64,000 nt of DNA. It comes from Branchipolynoe longqiensis. Its lineage: Eukaryota > Annelida > Polychaeta > Phyllodocida > Polynoidae. The stretch spans positions 5,061,691-5,125,690 of the forward strand of contig CM059194.1 in the NCBI GenBank assembly GCA_030323885.1, read 5' to 3'. Positions 42,702-53,999 of this stretch are shown here, in pieces. A model generated the notes under the pieces. That model saw nothing but the letters and a program-made list of their open reading frames with translations. It was not told where the DNA came from and did not search any database. The position numbers and the translations under genes were made by a program. The number at the start of each line of letters is the position of its first letter. The stretch's first letter is position 1.

Positions 42702-43203
42702 CCTCGGTACTAAGCCTCAGGCTAGACTATAGCCTAGGGAGAAGGAAGCACATCCGGGTCCAGCAATTAGCATAATCAACTCACAATGGGAGGACGTTCG
42801 TTGAGTTGCTCTGGCAGATTTTTCATCTATGACGATATAACTACTGTAAGTATTGGTTATATTCAGGTGCAATTTGGTTATGATACCTTATAGCATCCTT
42901 TGAAAGAGTTTTTGATGTTATAACATGTCATTTGTTACTTTTATGGGTGTTTTACTTTTGTGAAACATCGATAGAACAGAGCAACCATTTTTTCCTTTGT
43001 TTTACAAGCTGCCCGTTGCCGAACGGTGAGCGATGTTGGCTGGAGCCTCATCACTTTTGGATTTTTCCTCAGTTTCTTTTATGGATTCACGTTTGAAATT
43101 AATCCTGGGTTTCTTTTATGGATTCCCCACATTTTTTGGGTGTACCTCCAACTTTTGTAGCATTTTCTCCAACTTGCTGGCACAGTAGCCACAGGAGGGA
43201 GAA

Positions 43204-44155
43204 GTGTATGAAACAGAGAGTGTGGGAGGGACCGATACACTGGTCCCTACCCCTCATTTGGTTTCGGTTTCCATACCGTTAACCTACGATGTTACAGATT
43301 TCTCGGCGGACGATCTTTCTGGAGAGACAGACTCAGCACCAGAAACTATGGTCACGTTTCCCAAAATGAAAAGAAAAAGCAAGAAAGCAGTGAGCTCGTC
43401 AGGAGACGAGTTCACAAAAGAGGAAGGTGGTCAAGAAGTCCAAAAAGACCAAGAGGAGGAAGACAAAGAAAAAGAAGAAAGATTCTTCCTCAGACTCTTC
43501 GTCTGACTCCTCAACTAATGACTCAGACTCAGACACTGAGAGGGCAGGTTTGTACGCCAAGATGAGCAGCAAGCTGAAGAAGAAATGTGTGGTGGAAAAG
43601 GCCAAGAAAGTCAAAACCACTACTATGATGCGTATCACCATAAAAGGGAATTTCAATACATTCAAGCCCACAGAAGTGATCACTAAGCTGGGAGAACAGC
43701 TCACTGGGATCAAAGGCATCCCAGATTCTGTCATCAAGGAGATGGACCGAGATGTCCATCTCAACGACAACAGGAAGAAATTCGAAAATGTACTTCATAC
43801 AGTACACAAGGGGGGGGGGGGGGGGGGGGGGGGGGTCCTAGGGGCCCTTATAGCGATTGCGCCAGTGATCAACCACATGCAGACTGAGAACAAGTTCTCA
43901 TTGTTGGCCAGGATGATTGATAAAGGCATCGTGATGCTAACAGCCACAAGCAACTTCCTGACGTACAGACGGTTTGAAAACGTTTTCAAAGCCGTCTGTA
44001 CGGATGCAGGAAAGGAAGTAGCCAGATCCCAAAAGGTCATGGATAATGTGGAAAAGAGTATACTCTTTTCCTCGCACCTAAGCCAATTAAAGGCAAGCCT
44101 CTGGACAGGACCAAAATGTTTGGTGGACAACTCCAGTACCTCTTTAAAGCGGTAG
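43204..44155 (+). pseudogene. DIRS-like gag region
   Basis: Two overlapping frames (43204-43506 and 43427-44155) hold a Lys-rich, then Ser/Asp-rich N-terminus, followed by a helical region ('HMQTENKFSLLARMIDKGI' and 'EKSILFSSHLSQLKAS'). The frame crosses a run of 26 G at 43810-43835, read as Gly. The frame change near 43430-43500 suggests an indel. The gag assignment follows from position upstream of RT and overall character. Confidence 0.6.
43810..43835 (+). repeat. G26 homopolymer
   Basis: Twenty-six G in a row occur inside the gag-like frame. This is a likely sequencing or replication slippage site. Confidence 0.9.
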
Positions 44156-44649
44156 AAACCGGTACCAAGTGTGGCAAGCACAAGGATGCCAAAAAGAAAT
44201 CTGTGGATGCGACTTCCCGGTTCCGAAAAGCCAGAGGTGATTTTCAAAACCGTCGGACCGCCAGAGGCGGACGGTCCGGCCCGACCTACAGCTTCCAGCC
44301 CAGATGGCGAGGACAATGCCAGCCATACGGATGGAACGACGGAAACCGTCCTTACAAGTGGGAGTACACTCCCAGGAAGCCGTTCTTAAGATTGATTTGG
44401 AATAACCAACTTTATGAATTCACCTGTATGCCGAACGGTTTAGCTTGTGCTCCTCGCTTGTTTACAGAATTGCTTAAACCAATATTTTCCTTAATGGCAA
44501 TGAAAGGACATGCAATGTTTCCCTATATTGATGACTCATTTATTGTGGCACAATCGAAAACACATTTTCAAGAAGCGGTAAATGACCTGTGTCAGACATT
44601 CACCAAATCAATGATAAGAAGTCAGTGCTCATGCCAACAAGAGAATTAA
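44116..44649 (+). pseudogene. DIRS-like reverse transcriptase, 5' part deleted
   Basis: From about residue 95 the frame reads 'IWNNQLYEFTCMPNGLACAP' and then the catalytic 'FPYIDDSFIVAQ', both typical of DIRS RTs. Upstream residues are an Arg/Gly-rich gag-like linker, so the fingers and first palm motif are missing through an internal deletion near 44390. The frame ends at 44649, before the connection region at 44682-44978. Confidence 0.8.
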
Positions 44650-44681
44650 AATGTTTTGGGTTTTTATGAAACACAAACAAT

Positions 44682-45290
44682 ATGACAGTAGCTCTAACTA
44701 ACCAGAAGTTAGACAAATTTATTGATACAGCTAATCAATTATTAGCAATAACTAGCCCAAAGATTGGACAAGTCGCTATTCTTATTGGTATTATGATAGC
44801 TTATGCCCCAGCGATCCTATACGGGAAAGCTCATATTAAATCGCTAGAAATAGATTCAAATTTGGCATTAGCACGCACAAAAGGTAATTTTGAAAGAAAG
44901 ATGACTATTTCAACCGAAGGGCTAGCAGATATCGATTCGTGGCTTGAGAACATTCATTCTTCCCCGAACCCAATTTGAATGGGTGAAACCAACACAGTGG
45001 TTACGACAGATGCGTCACGAGAAGGGTGGGTAGCGCATAGAGACCATCAGGCAACAAGAGGCCGATGGCTTAAAGACAAGATTTCAGACCACATTAATGT
45101 TCTAGAACTTGGAGCAGTCTATTTAGGCTTACGCAGCCTGGTACATATACCAAAACATCATGTCAGAATTCTGACTGATAACACAACAGCCATGGCCTAT
45201 ATTCGCAACATGAGAGGGACAAAGTCCAAACCCTGTAATAGATTAGCAAAGCTAATTTGGAATTGGCACAACACAATGACATTTGGCTAA
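44682..45290 (+). pseudogene. DIRS-like connection and RNase H
   Basis: Two adjacent frames cover this region. The second (44979-45290) has TTDASREGWVAHRDH, 'INVLELGAVYLGLRSL' and 'RILTDNTTAMAYIRNMRGTK', matching the RNase H D, E and D blocks of DIRS elements. The frame stops at 45290. Confidence 0.83.
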
Positions 45291-45402
45291 CAGTAGCACA
45301 CATCCCAGGCAGCCAGAACACATTGGCAGACATGAAAAGTCACACATTTCATGATCATTTGGATCACACAGTTCATGATCATCAGAGCCTGATGCTTGGC
45401 AC

Positions 45403-46070
45403 GTGGATGCATTTTCTTTGATTTGGGATAACACATTTTATTATGTCTTCCCGCCATTCAGCATTATCAGCAGAGTGGCCAGGAAAATCAGAATGGACAG
45501 TGCACACACCATTCTGATAGTTCCCGATTGGGACACACAGCCATGGCTAGCAGCAGTGGCATTGGGAGCCAAAGACTGCCTCAGATTCCCAAGAGCATGT
45601 GGAAATCTAAAACATCAAGGTCCGCTGACCAATCATGGAGACGTGTCGACAACACCCCTCCTGGCATTCCTTTTTATAAATAAACATTTAGAACAATTTG
45701 GATTAGATAAGATTACACAACAAAGGCTGGTTTCCCATGCATGGCAAAAAGGAACAGTAAAATTATATACATGTTATTTGAGAAAATGGGGTGTCCATTG
45801 TTTGATTAAGAAGGTTAAGCCTTTAAACCCTACAATAGCCCTAGTAAGGGCATCTCGCAAGATGGACCATAAGAGTGCTGAAAGCAGCAGCAGTGGATAC
45901 GGGATGATACGCCTCCCATTCAACCAGGAGAGCCATGGTCAGGACTGCTAGTGATCTCCGTCAAGAGAATCCTGGCACAGGCAGGCTGGAAGACTGCTAG
46001 AACATTTGCAAAACATTACTACAAACGACTAGAAAAGTCAAGCGGCCTAGCATCATGCTTGCTCACCAAC
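45403..46070 (+). pseudogene. DIRS-like tyrosine recombinase remnant
   Basis: The frame starts with 'YYVFPPFSIISRVARKIR' and 'LIVPDWDTQPWLA', which follow RNase H in DIRS pol. It then has the start of the core-binding domain ('HAWQKGTVKLYTCYLRKWGV'). In another frame, 45960-46070 gives 'LAQAGWKTARTFAKHYYKR', which resembles the end of the recombinase around the nucleophile Tyr. The catalytic core between (the R...HxxR region) is absent, indicating an internal deletion near 45820-45950. Confidence 0.7.
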
Positions 46071-46256
46071 TAAACAAGACAGGTGAGACAGTTAAAAGTA
46101 TACTTTGTAAAATACTGTTGTATACTGAATTGAAATGAATATTGAAATAGTAATAATTATATATGAAATTGAAATATACTAAGGATAAAAATGATATTAC
46201 GTAAAAGTCTCCCTAGGCTATAGACTAGCCTGAGGCTTAGTACTGAGGAAAATAGT

Positions 46257-46566
46257 ATAGTTATACGAGTCTTACCTTGGTACAGATGATGGATAACTGT
46301 TGTTTTCCCGAGGTACAAGCCTCAGATAGTTGTGGGCTAGGGCCCGCCCACCACACCCTGCAACGACTATCACGTTTGCTTGTGCCTAGACGAAAACATT
46401 GAAGTATCCATATTATTAAGGATCATTTTTATCCTGAATAAGTAGGTAAAGATTGCGGGACACGGATGTGCTTCCTTCTCCCTAGCTCACGACTATCCGA
46501 GGCTTGTACCTCAGGAAACAACAGTTATCCATCATCTGTACCAAGGTAAGACTCGTATAACTATAC
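46257..46566. repeat. Long inverted repeat next to the DIRS right end
   Basis: Arms of about 86 bp (46257-46343 and 46480-46566) are nearly perfect complements around a 135-bp loop. The arms contain a second version of the DIRS terminus (gaggtacaagcctcaga). Within the loop, 46462-46486 is the inverse of 42735-42757 at the left end. This resembles the internal complementary region used by DIRS elements to close circular DNA, or a second solo pair of termini. Confidence 0.75.
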
Positions 46567-46578
46567 TATATATATTTA

Positions 46579-47534
46579 TATGGGTCGTTCTCAGAAGTTG
46601 TGTACCAATAGTGTGACATCAGACCACAAAATCAAATGCTGCAAAGTCCTATAAACAAGTTTCCTCAATGTGTATGTCCTTTTACATCTGAATAATTGAA
46701 AATAAACATATTCTGGCATTTTTAAGTAGGTCAAATGATGCTCACACGCAATAAATAGCAGTATAGCATGGAAACCAATCTGACTCCAAAATCAAATATT
46801 TTCCACACAAAACTTGACATTTTTAGGACATTTCACATGCCACTTGCTTTATATACAGTAGTAATAATAATTTGAAACCTCATTGCTATGGGTTTGTCTT
46901 ATTTGTGAATATTAAAGGGAAAAGCAAAAACATATTAGCAAGGTAACAGTCAGAGTGGAAACAACAATTTTACACAAATGTTCGGCTCAAATTTCAATGT
47001 TTAGGGGCAATTTCAGGATATATCTTTTACTATACCATAAATGGGTCCATGGATAGAGTGTCAAATGGTGAAAATAGTTCCTGTACTGTATCTGTACTCA
47101 GTGTTTGATACAGAGTTTCATAGTACTTGCAAGTGGAAACGAAATGTTAAAATGTTAATGACTCCAGAAAAGGTTAACTATTTCATAATTAAAAGAAATA
47201 AATGTCTTCAACTTAATGAAGACATTGTATATGACCATTTGAAGTGAAATGAGCTGTTGTTCAGAGGTTTTCATTAAGTTTGTGACACTTTATTTTCAAT
47301 GCTGTTGACAATGTCACAAATTAGTGATGTAATTTTCTATGTATTTAGCTACATCCATCCCAATAAGATACATAATACACAATATTAACATTTACTTTTG
47401 ATCTAAAATATTTCCTACATTATTGGACTAAATGATGAAATCTAAATATTGACACTCCAATAATGGGTTTCTTTGAAATATGCATTTCAAGTAGACTACC
47501 TCAAGTGGTACACAGTTTCTGAGAACGACCCATA
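46579..47534. mobile_element. MITE with TGGGTCGTTCTCAGAA TIRs, in TA repeats
   Basis: The termini TATGGGTCGTTCTCAGAA at both ends are exact inverted copies and extend imperfectly to about 27 bp. Both sides are TATA-rich, consistent with a TA target as in Tc1/mariner-like elements. The 956-bp interior has no credible ORF and contains no recognised domain. Confidence 0.82.
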
Positions 47535-47545
47535 TGTATATATAT

Positions 47546-47618
<73 letters not shown>

Positions 47619-47620
47619 CC
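47535..47620. repeat. (TA)n microsatellite
   Basis: Nearly pure AT dinucleotides follow the right end of the MITE. Confidence 0.95.
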
Positions 47621-47621
47621 A

Positions 47622-47652
47622 ACTCTAGAGGCATCGTTAAATAAAACAAAAC
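47622..47652 (+). repeat. 3' tail of SINE family C
   Basis: 'aactctagaggcatcgttaa' followed by ataaaacaaaac matches the tail of the SINE at 62525-62775. Confidence 0.7.
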
Positions 47653-47656
47653 TGTG

Positions 47657-48203
47657 TTATAAAACCTCTATGCCGACCCCTCCACAGACCGACCACTCCC
47701 CTATGTCGGTCGCTTTATTTAGGTCCCAACAATACCAGTATGAGGATATTCTAACTCTCTAAACCGACCACCTCCCTTAATGGACCACTTAAAGTCGGTC
47801 CCATGGTCGGTCGATTTAGAGAGATTTTACTCTATATATACAGTAAAACCCCTCTATACCGACCCCTCTACAGATCGACCACTCCCCTATATCGATCGCT
47901 TTACTTGGGTCCCAACAATACCATTGTAAGGATATTCTAACTCTCTAAACCGACCACCTCCCTAAATGGACCACTTAAAACGGGTCCCATGGTCGGTCGA
48001 TTTAGAGAGGTTGTACTGTGTATGTATACAGTAAAACCTCACTACACCGACCCCTCCACAGATCGACCACTCCCCTATATCGGTCGCTTTACTTGGATCC
48101 CAACAATACCATTGTAAGGATATTCTAACTCTCTAGACCGACCACATCCCTAAATGGACTACTTAAAGTCGGTCTCATGGTCGATCGATTTAGAGAGGTT
48201 AAC
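47657..48203. mobile_element. Three adjacent pogo/Tc1-like MITEs
   Basis: Three copies (about 47657-47832, 47841-48019 and 48029-48203) share 'cagtaaaacc.ctctatacc' at the left, 'aggatattctaactctctaa' in the middle, and 'ggtcgatttagagaggtt' at the right as an inverted end. TA-rich spacers (tatatata, tgtatgtata) separate them, as expected for TA-targeting elements. There is no ORF. Confidence 0.85.
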
Positions 48204-48218
48204 AGACAGGCTCCTCCA

Positions 48219-48915
48219 GGGGCCGTATGCATGAGCCGGTTTTAGGGCCCTAACCGCGGTTTGGCTGGCACCACACGGTTAACGGTGGAAAATCCGTATG
48301 CATCAACTGGTGCCAGCGCTAGCCGCCGACCGTAGCCTAGGCTAAGCTAAACTACTTTCAGAGCAGGGGTAACGGGCTACCCAGACCGGTTAGTGTGCAT
48401 CAGTCATGTCAATCTATTCAATGCTATCATATTTTACACAATTTCATACTCTAACAGAGATATTTGATCAAATTAACCCTAAAAGAGAACCGATATTAAC
48501 GCCCCCGCCGCATCGGCGGCGATATTGATATTGTCGAATCGACGAATGTAAACTAAACAAATCGCCGCCACCGCCACCGCCGCCGTCGAATATAAACAAA
48601 ACAAATCGTCATCGGCGGCGATATTGGCAAATAGCGGTTCACAAACAATTAAATTTGATCAAATTAAACCAGAAATCGAACTGATATTAACGCCGCCGCC
48701 GAATTATGGTAAAATTAAACCAATAATCGAAGCCACAGGCTCAGAGGGATTTCCCAAATCTATAAATAACTACACGGTTAGCTATCCGCACCGGTTTGGA
48801 CATCGGTGCATATGGCTTGACCTAATTCACCAACCTCCTCCTAGCCGCGGATAGCTACCCAAGAGATAGCGTGTAGCACAGGCTACGCGTAGCACCAGCC
48901 CATGCATACGGCCCC
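48219..48915. mobile_element. MITE family G, complete copy (697 bp)
   Basis: Termini GGGGCCGTATGCATG and its exact inverse lie at the two ends. The interior has gcggcggcgat and gccgccgccacc blocks and repeated 'gatattaacgcc' words. It is homologous to 7680-8166. Confidence 0.85.
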
Positions 48916-49124
48916 AGTACATGACTGAGGGAGGAGTTAGGGCTGAGGAGCAGATGGAAGCTTCCGGCGTTATTATACTCATATACTGGCTTATACAGCA
49001 TATATATGATGTATAATGCATTATACGAGTATAAATGCAAGGGGAAGATATACTTTATATATCTATTCCTCTGTGGTGCATTGGTGGAGTGGCCCACCCC
49101 CAACTGTCAGAGTAATTATAGGTG

Positions 49125-49164
<40 letters not shown>
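49125..49164. repeat. (TA)n microsatellite
   Basis: A run of about 20 TA units. Confidence 0.95.
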
Positions 49165-49166
<2 letters not shown>

Positions 49167-49178
49167 GTTATTCTCTAA

Positions 49179-49773
49179 AGCCGTGTTCACACAGGCAAAA
49201 TCTAAAGCGATTCAGCCAAGCCGAATCATATGAATCAATTTAGATGCGCTTTCATACGGGCAGTACTTGGGCCGGAAATCGATATCAGCGCATGAGCAAG
49301 GTGATACTAACCAGCGCCAGTTTCGGTTAGTCGACGTCGCCACGAGAGAGTGTGGGTTCAACCTAGATATGTATGGACTGAATCGTATTGGTTTGGAATG
49401 GTCAACACTTCTGCTGGGCAGTGAAACCCTAAAAATAAATGATGAAAAAAATATCTGTGCACCTCTAGCAGATTCATAGACCAAATTATATAATATGCGC
49501 TTTTGATCGACCGGAAAGTCAACAAACTAAGGTCTCGACTGCGCATGCGTGTAACATCCTTAATCCGCCTCAGTACGTTCACACTGGCAAAATAAATCGA
49601 TTCACAGAAATCGACTCACGTAATCCACCCCCACAAGTGGTTTACAGTATCCAGATCACAGAAATCGATTCAGCCCTAAACCGCCTCAGCCGCGCGTTCA
49701 CACGCCAAATGTGAGCCGAACTAGGCAAGTCGATTTCTACGAATCGATTTACATTGCCCGTGTGAACACGGCT
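49179..49773. mobile_element. Harbinger-like MITE (595 bp)
   Basis: The TIR AGCCGTGTTCACAC plus a further diverged stretch is mirrored at the right end. TAA flanks both sides (49176-49178 and 49774-49776), the 3-bp TWA target expected for PIF/Harbinger. The interior repeats 'gttcacac' and 'aatcgatt' words. Overlapping short frames are not supported. Confidence 0.85.
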
Positions 49774-50204
49774 TAAAACTGAGCACTACGTATTTGGTTT
49801 CCACGTTTTGTGACTATTTTGCGACTACTTGATGACCTCTCTTAAACCAACCCTTTTTGTGGTCACAAAGAGTGTGACTGGGGTATAACAAGTTGGAGAT
49901 GGAGTATCAAATCCGGGTAACCGCCTTGGTTTACACAATTCGATGCTTTCACCGGAATATGCTGCTTTAACGCCGTAACCAAGGATACCAGTCGGGTGCG
50001 CGCCAGTCACGGCCTCTGGCGGTTCACGCAGTGAGTCATCTACTAGTACTAGTGTTGCCTGTCACAGATTTGGAAGTTATTCCTGGCTGCTGGAGATCGC
50101 TCGTCGACTTGAAGGACGAACTTGGCAAGTTACCAGGATTACTTTTGTCAGCTTGTTTTACATCGTTTATTTAGGAGGCCATCTAAAGTTGTCAACAAAA
50201 ATTT
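49774..50204. other. No gene seen
   Basis: This appears to be unique sequence with no recognised repeat or frame. Confidence 0.35.
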
Positions 50205-50660
50205 CGACATAGCTCGAACGTAATGGTTTATGTTCGCCATACGTTCTGTTCACGTTCAGCGAACGTCAATGACGTTAAACGGACGTTAGGCAAATGCTGC
50301 TCACTACGTTCAACTACGTTCCACTACGCTTACCCACATTAAACCGGGTGGAAAATGACCACATGGCGTAATGGGAACGTCAGGAGAATGTCATGAGAAC
50401 ATACATTCAACGTACGTTCAACGTCTCATGATTTATGTAACGTCACGTAACGTTCTTCTGGCAATAGAATAACGTTCATAGCGTTCCGTGAGCGTAATGA
50501 TGTTGTCCTCTCTCGTTGAATGATGGTATCACTACGCTTTACCGACGTTACGCTCTCATCCACTATGCTGCATCCACGTTCAACTTGTGCCCAAATTTGC
50601 ATACTACGCCGAGAAGTTCAACGTTCTTCACGTTCTCCCTACGTTGACGTCGTTACATCA
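50205..50660. repeat. ACGTTC-saturated segment, possible foldback MITE
   Basis: More than twenty ACGT cores occur by eye in both orientations (gaacgt, acgttc). Clear terminal inverted repeats were not found, so the boundaries are approximate. Confidence 0.6.
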
Positions 50661-50714
50661 TAGTGTGACAGGGCCATAACTGAGCTAACCCGCCCACATT
50701 ACCTGCATTTTCTT

Positions 50715-51010
50715 TTTGAACATTTATACTGCCTATCATGGATAAGTCTGACTAGACTTGTTTTCACCATTAGACAGTTTGTCGATAGAAAGCCCGAGCC
50801 TACACTTTTACCGACCCAAGGGATTTTTAACCTCCCAGACCACATAGACATGGTATAAAAGTAACCGGCCTTTGATGACGCTGTAAGTTATGCACAGCGG
50901 TGGAAATCCAAATTGGCGGAGGTGGGGGCATGGGGAAATGAACCACCGACCTTGAGATTAGTAGTCTGACGTAGAAAAAAGTCAGACATTCTAACCACTC
51001 CGCCACAGAG
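50715..51010 (-). repeat. SINE family B, full copy (minus)
   Basis: On the minus strand the head has 'tggcggagtggttagaatg' and 'aaggtcggtggttcatttcc', followed by the same body and the 'gacttatccatgata' end as at 23168-23485. Confidence 0.9.
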
Positions 51011-51134
51011 AACACCACATGACGTCACTTGGGCCTGTCCAGTCACGTGGTGGACTAACCACCCGATTATTGTACATACAAATATTAGACATTAATTTAT
51101 TAAACGAGAAATTTCAAATCGCAGACAATTGGTC

Positions 51135-51270
51135 TGCCTCATTCCACTGCTCCTTGCCCTATCCTAGTAATGCCAAATGCCAGGCTAGGTAACGACACAT
51201 ATAAATATCATCAGTTTGACATAACCAGGGGGTTCAAACCCCATGATCTACCAAAACGGGAGGTTGGTGG
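51135..51270 (-). repeat. SINE family A fragment (minus)
   Basis: Head and central body only: 'ggtttgaaccccctggtta' T-arm-like sequence and 'cctggcatttggcattacta'. Confidence 0.75.
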
Positions 51271-51640
51271 TTAACTCATTCTGTTGATGTGTCTTAATTT
51301 TAGGGGGGGGGGGGAGGAGGGAGATGGGGTAGGAAAGGTAATATTCTTTATACTACCTTGAAAATGTTGAAAACTTTCGATGACTCCTTACAGACGGTTC
51401 TCAATTTATTTGATTCAGTTTTGTGTTCCTCTACACGCTGTACAAATACTGGCACCTAGCATTTAAATGAGGTAAATTAACAATGGTAGGTCTTACTTCA
51501 TGGATAACGGTAAACTAGATTTGTGTAATATTCTGCTTTTGCTTAGTACCAAAATGGTATCGTGTAACATGTGCTAAATAGAGTTGAACTATGTAAGAGT
51601 GGGGGCAGTGGTAGGAGTGATAGATGATTGTTGAGCTTTA
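51271..51640. other. No gene seen
   Basis: Contains a poly-G/GGA run near 51303-51320; otherwise unrecognised. Confidence 0.4.
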
Positions 51641-52239
51641 AGCCCTAGTCAGACCTCACCAGATTGAGGAACCGTACAGAAACCGGACATTGTCCGGTGA
51701 AATACGGCAATGTATGGTTTATATACGGTACCCATTCGGCGTGTCCGTTCTATTTCCGGCGGTGTCCGGTACAAGTTTTGAACATGTTCAAAACTTGTAC
51801 CGGACACCACCGGACTGACGTGTACGGTTGGTGTCCGTTTTAAGTCCGTTTAGTCCGTTTTGGCCGGTTCATGTCCGTTACCTATCCGTTACATCTCCGG
51901 TTTGCTTAGTGCCAAGTCCGTTGACGGTAGGTTTTTTTAATATTAAACAATTTCTTTTGTTATTGCGGGAATTCGGTCAGTACATGTTTCCAGCACATCT
52001 GTGAACAAGCCAATACGTCTGTTTGACATTCGGTTTTCATCCGTTTCTCGTCCGTTTCTCGTCCGTTTCTCGTCCGCTAGATATTGGTTAATGTACGTTC
52101 CTTGTCCGTTTGGTATCCGTTTCGTCCGGCGGCCGTTGCAACAGTTTGACACATTTCGGTACATTTTGATACCGAACACCACCGGACTCTTTGGCCGGTT
52201 TATGTCCCTTGCTCAATTCGGTATTGTCTGACTGGGCCT
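51641..52239. mobile_element. Harbinger-like foldback MITE (599 bp)
   Basis: The ends AGCCCTAGTCAGAC and AGGCCCAGTCAGAC (inverted) lie between TTA duplications (51638-51640 and 52240-52242). The interior is saturated with gtccgttt and has a perfect 48-bp palindrome. The termini resemble those of 20529-21014. Confidence 0.87.
51761..51808. repeat. Perfect 48-bp palindrome
   Basis: Each arm is 24 bp: ggtgtccggtacaagttttg then aaca, mirrored exactly with no spacer. With one mismatch it extends to 51756-51813. Confidence 0.95.
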
Positions 52240-52380
52240 TTAGAACTAACCAAAGGAGAAGTTACGGCCACCAGATTTCAGATTAAAGTCTGATAATTTG
52301 GTGAAAAAAGAACATTTCCAAATCTAAAACACTTACCTACATTTGATATTAGATATTCAACTTAGATACAGGCGCACTCA

Positions 52381-52702
52381 TTAAAGTTGCACAGTCCGAT
52401 GGGGTTGCGTTTCTATTATTTTCTGAGATAAATATATATTATTATAATCTACTTTACATAAACTTGAAGAAACTTTGATTTAAAATGCCTAACTTTGGAG
52501 ATATTGAGGTGAAAACATGCAAAGTTAATTAGACTCCAGCAGTAACATGCTCAGTTAAATTGATTTAATATTCCCTTATTTATGATAACAAATAGTCTAC
52601 TTAATAAGTGCACCAGTATTCATGTTGGATATGTAGGTTTAATTCTAGATAAGTGTTTTGCTTTCGAAAAATGTATGCTTTTATCGGACTATGCAGCTTT
52701 AA
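52381..52702. mobile_element. Family T MITE, complete copy (322 bp)
   Basis: The ends TTAAAGTTGCACAGTCCGAT and TTAAAGCTGCATAGTCCGAT (inverted) match at 18 of 20 positions. TTAA at each extreme may be the target site. There is no ORF. Confidence 0.82.
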
Positions 52703-53180
52703 GCGATTATCTCAGCTTGGTGTTCCTGTGTGAGGGTCCTTCACTAAAATACAACAAAAAATAAAACATAAACAAAGCTAGAATTTCGGTGTGCACACCA
52801 ACATTAATTTGGCATGTTTTCGCTTCAAGTGTCTCCAAAAATCAAAGTTATTTCAAACTAAAGTAATGTGTATTACAACTCAATGGTATATCAAGATTTG
52901 ACAGAAACTGAAAACGATTGGATTATACAACTTTAAGCTAATTGTATTAAATAACAGCTAGTCTCGCCTGCTTGTTTCGGTGACTATTTAAGTTCCCCAA
53001 CGGGAAAACCACGAAATGTTATATAAACGTATCTTTTTCTAACACTAAAAGTGATATAAAATGTCACTAAAATCAAGTACCCATATCCATTCAGACTTTT
53101 ATTTGGCAGATTTCGTTTTTTTAGATGTTTTATTCAGCTGACATTCTTACATATATATGTATGTAATACACACACAAACA
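52703..53180. other. No gene seen
   Basis: AT-rich. A second family T-like right end ('attggattatacaacttta') lies near 52918-52936. Confidence 0.4.
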
Positions 53181-53250
53181 CACACATATAATATAATATA
53201 TATATATATATATAATTAATATATAATATATAATAATATATAATTATGTA
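53181..53250. repeat. AT-rich microsatellite
   Basis: cacacaaacacacac followed by tataatatat words. Confidence 0.9.
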
Positions 53251-53397
53251 CATAGGGGAGTGTCACGCCCCGCGCAAGGGGTTGCAGTCATCCATGCTGG
53301 TACCTCACACCCCGGGGAATGGAGGGGGGGGGGGGAGGGTCCGGCCACTATATATAACTCGTATACAAACTGTATGCAGCTGTAAGGCAAGCAGACT

Positions 53398-53713
53398 TGG
53401 GTGGGTGGGCGGAGAAAAAGGCAGGGAGCAGGAAGGCGGCTGGATGGTGAGTGCCTGAGGGAGGCCGGCGGCGGCCTTATAAGGGAAGGGAAGGGCGGGG
53501 ACAGCAGCTGAGGTGTGAGAGCTGGCGGCCGGGGGGAGGGCGACAGGTGGCGAGCAGCGGGCGTCGGGTGAGGCGCGAATGCTGCGCGGCCCGGGGGGCG
53601 GGGGAGGTGGCGACGTGCCGCGCCGTCTGCCGAGGTGACAGGCAGCGCGACAGCGGGGCGGGGGAGGGTCTCTTCCTCTCCTCGCATCAAACGTAATGCT
53701 TCGCATTACGACC
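53398..53713. mobile_element. GC-rich segment flanked by a 14-bp direct repeat
   Basis: AAGGCAAGCAGACT stands at 53384-53397 and again at 53714-53727, like a long target duplication. The segment is strongly purine-rich and G-rich and includes CCTTATAAGG at 53475-53484. It ends in a hairpin, gtaatgc-ttc-gcattac. It is homologous to 59040-59296. Confidence 0.65.
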
Positions 53714-53999
53714 AAGGCAAGCAGACTCCGGCTGTACTACTTTTCCATTGTTGACACTATTCTAGTTCCCGGGTTTGAACCCAGGGGAGCTTTTGGCACT
53801 GCATGTACGGCTGCCTGTTGCAGGCCAAGTTGCGCTCACTCAAAATCCTGATGCACCACGCGCAACACTGTTTTCTTGTGTTTTTTTTTATTGCTGCGCA
53901 TCACTGTTACTCTACGGACGATTGTTATCATGCTTCCTTGTGTGTGCATTTGAATAAACTGATATCGCCCTTACTTACTTACTGCCCTTCGCTTGCTTA

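Larger units (their letters stand above)
42702..46248 (+). mobile_element. DIRS-like retrotransposon, internally deleted
   Basis: Inverted termini of about 41 bp lie at 42702-42742 and 46208-46248, with two mismatches by eye; both contain cctaggctatag and gcctgaggctta words. Between them, in order, are a gag-like frame, part of an RT, an RNase H and pieces of a tyrosine recombinase. That domain set is diagnostic of DIRS-type elements, which integrate with a tyrosine recombinase instead of an integrase. The first half of the RT and the recombinase core are missing, so this copy is not autonomous. Confidence 0.85.
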
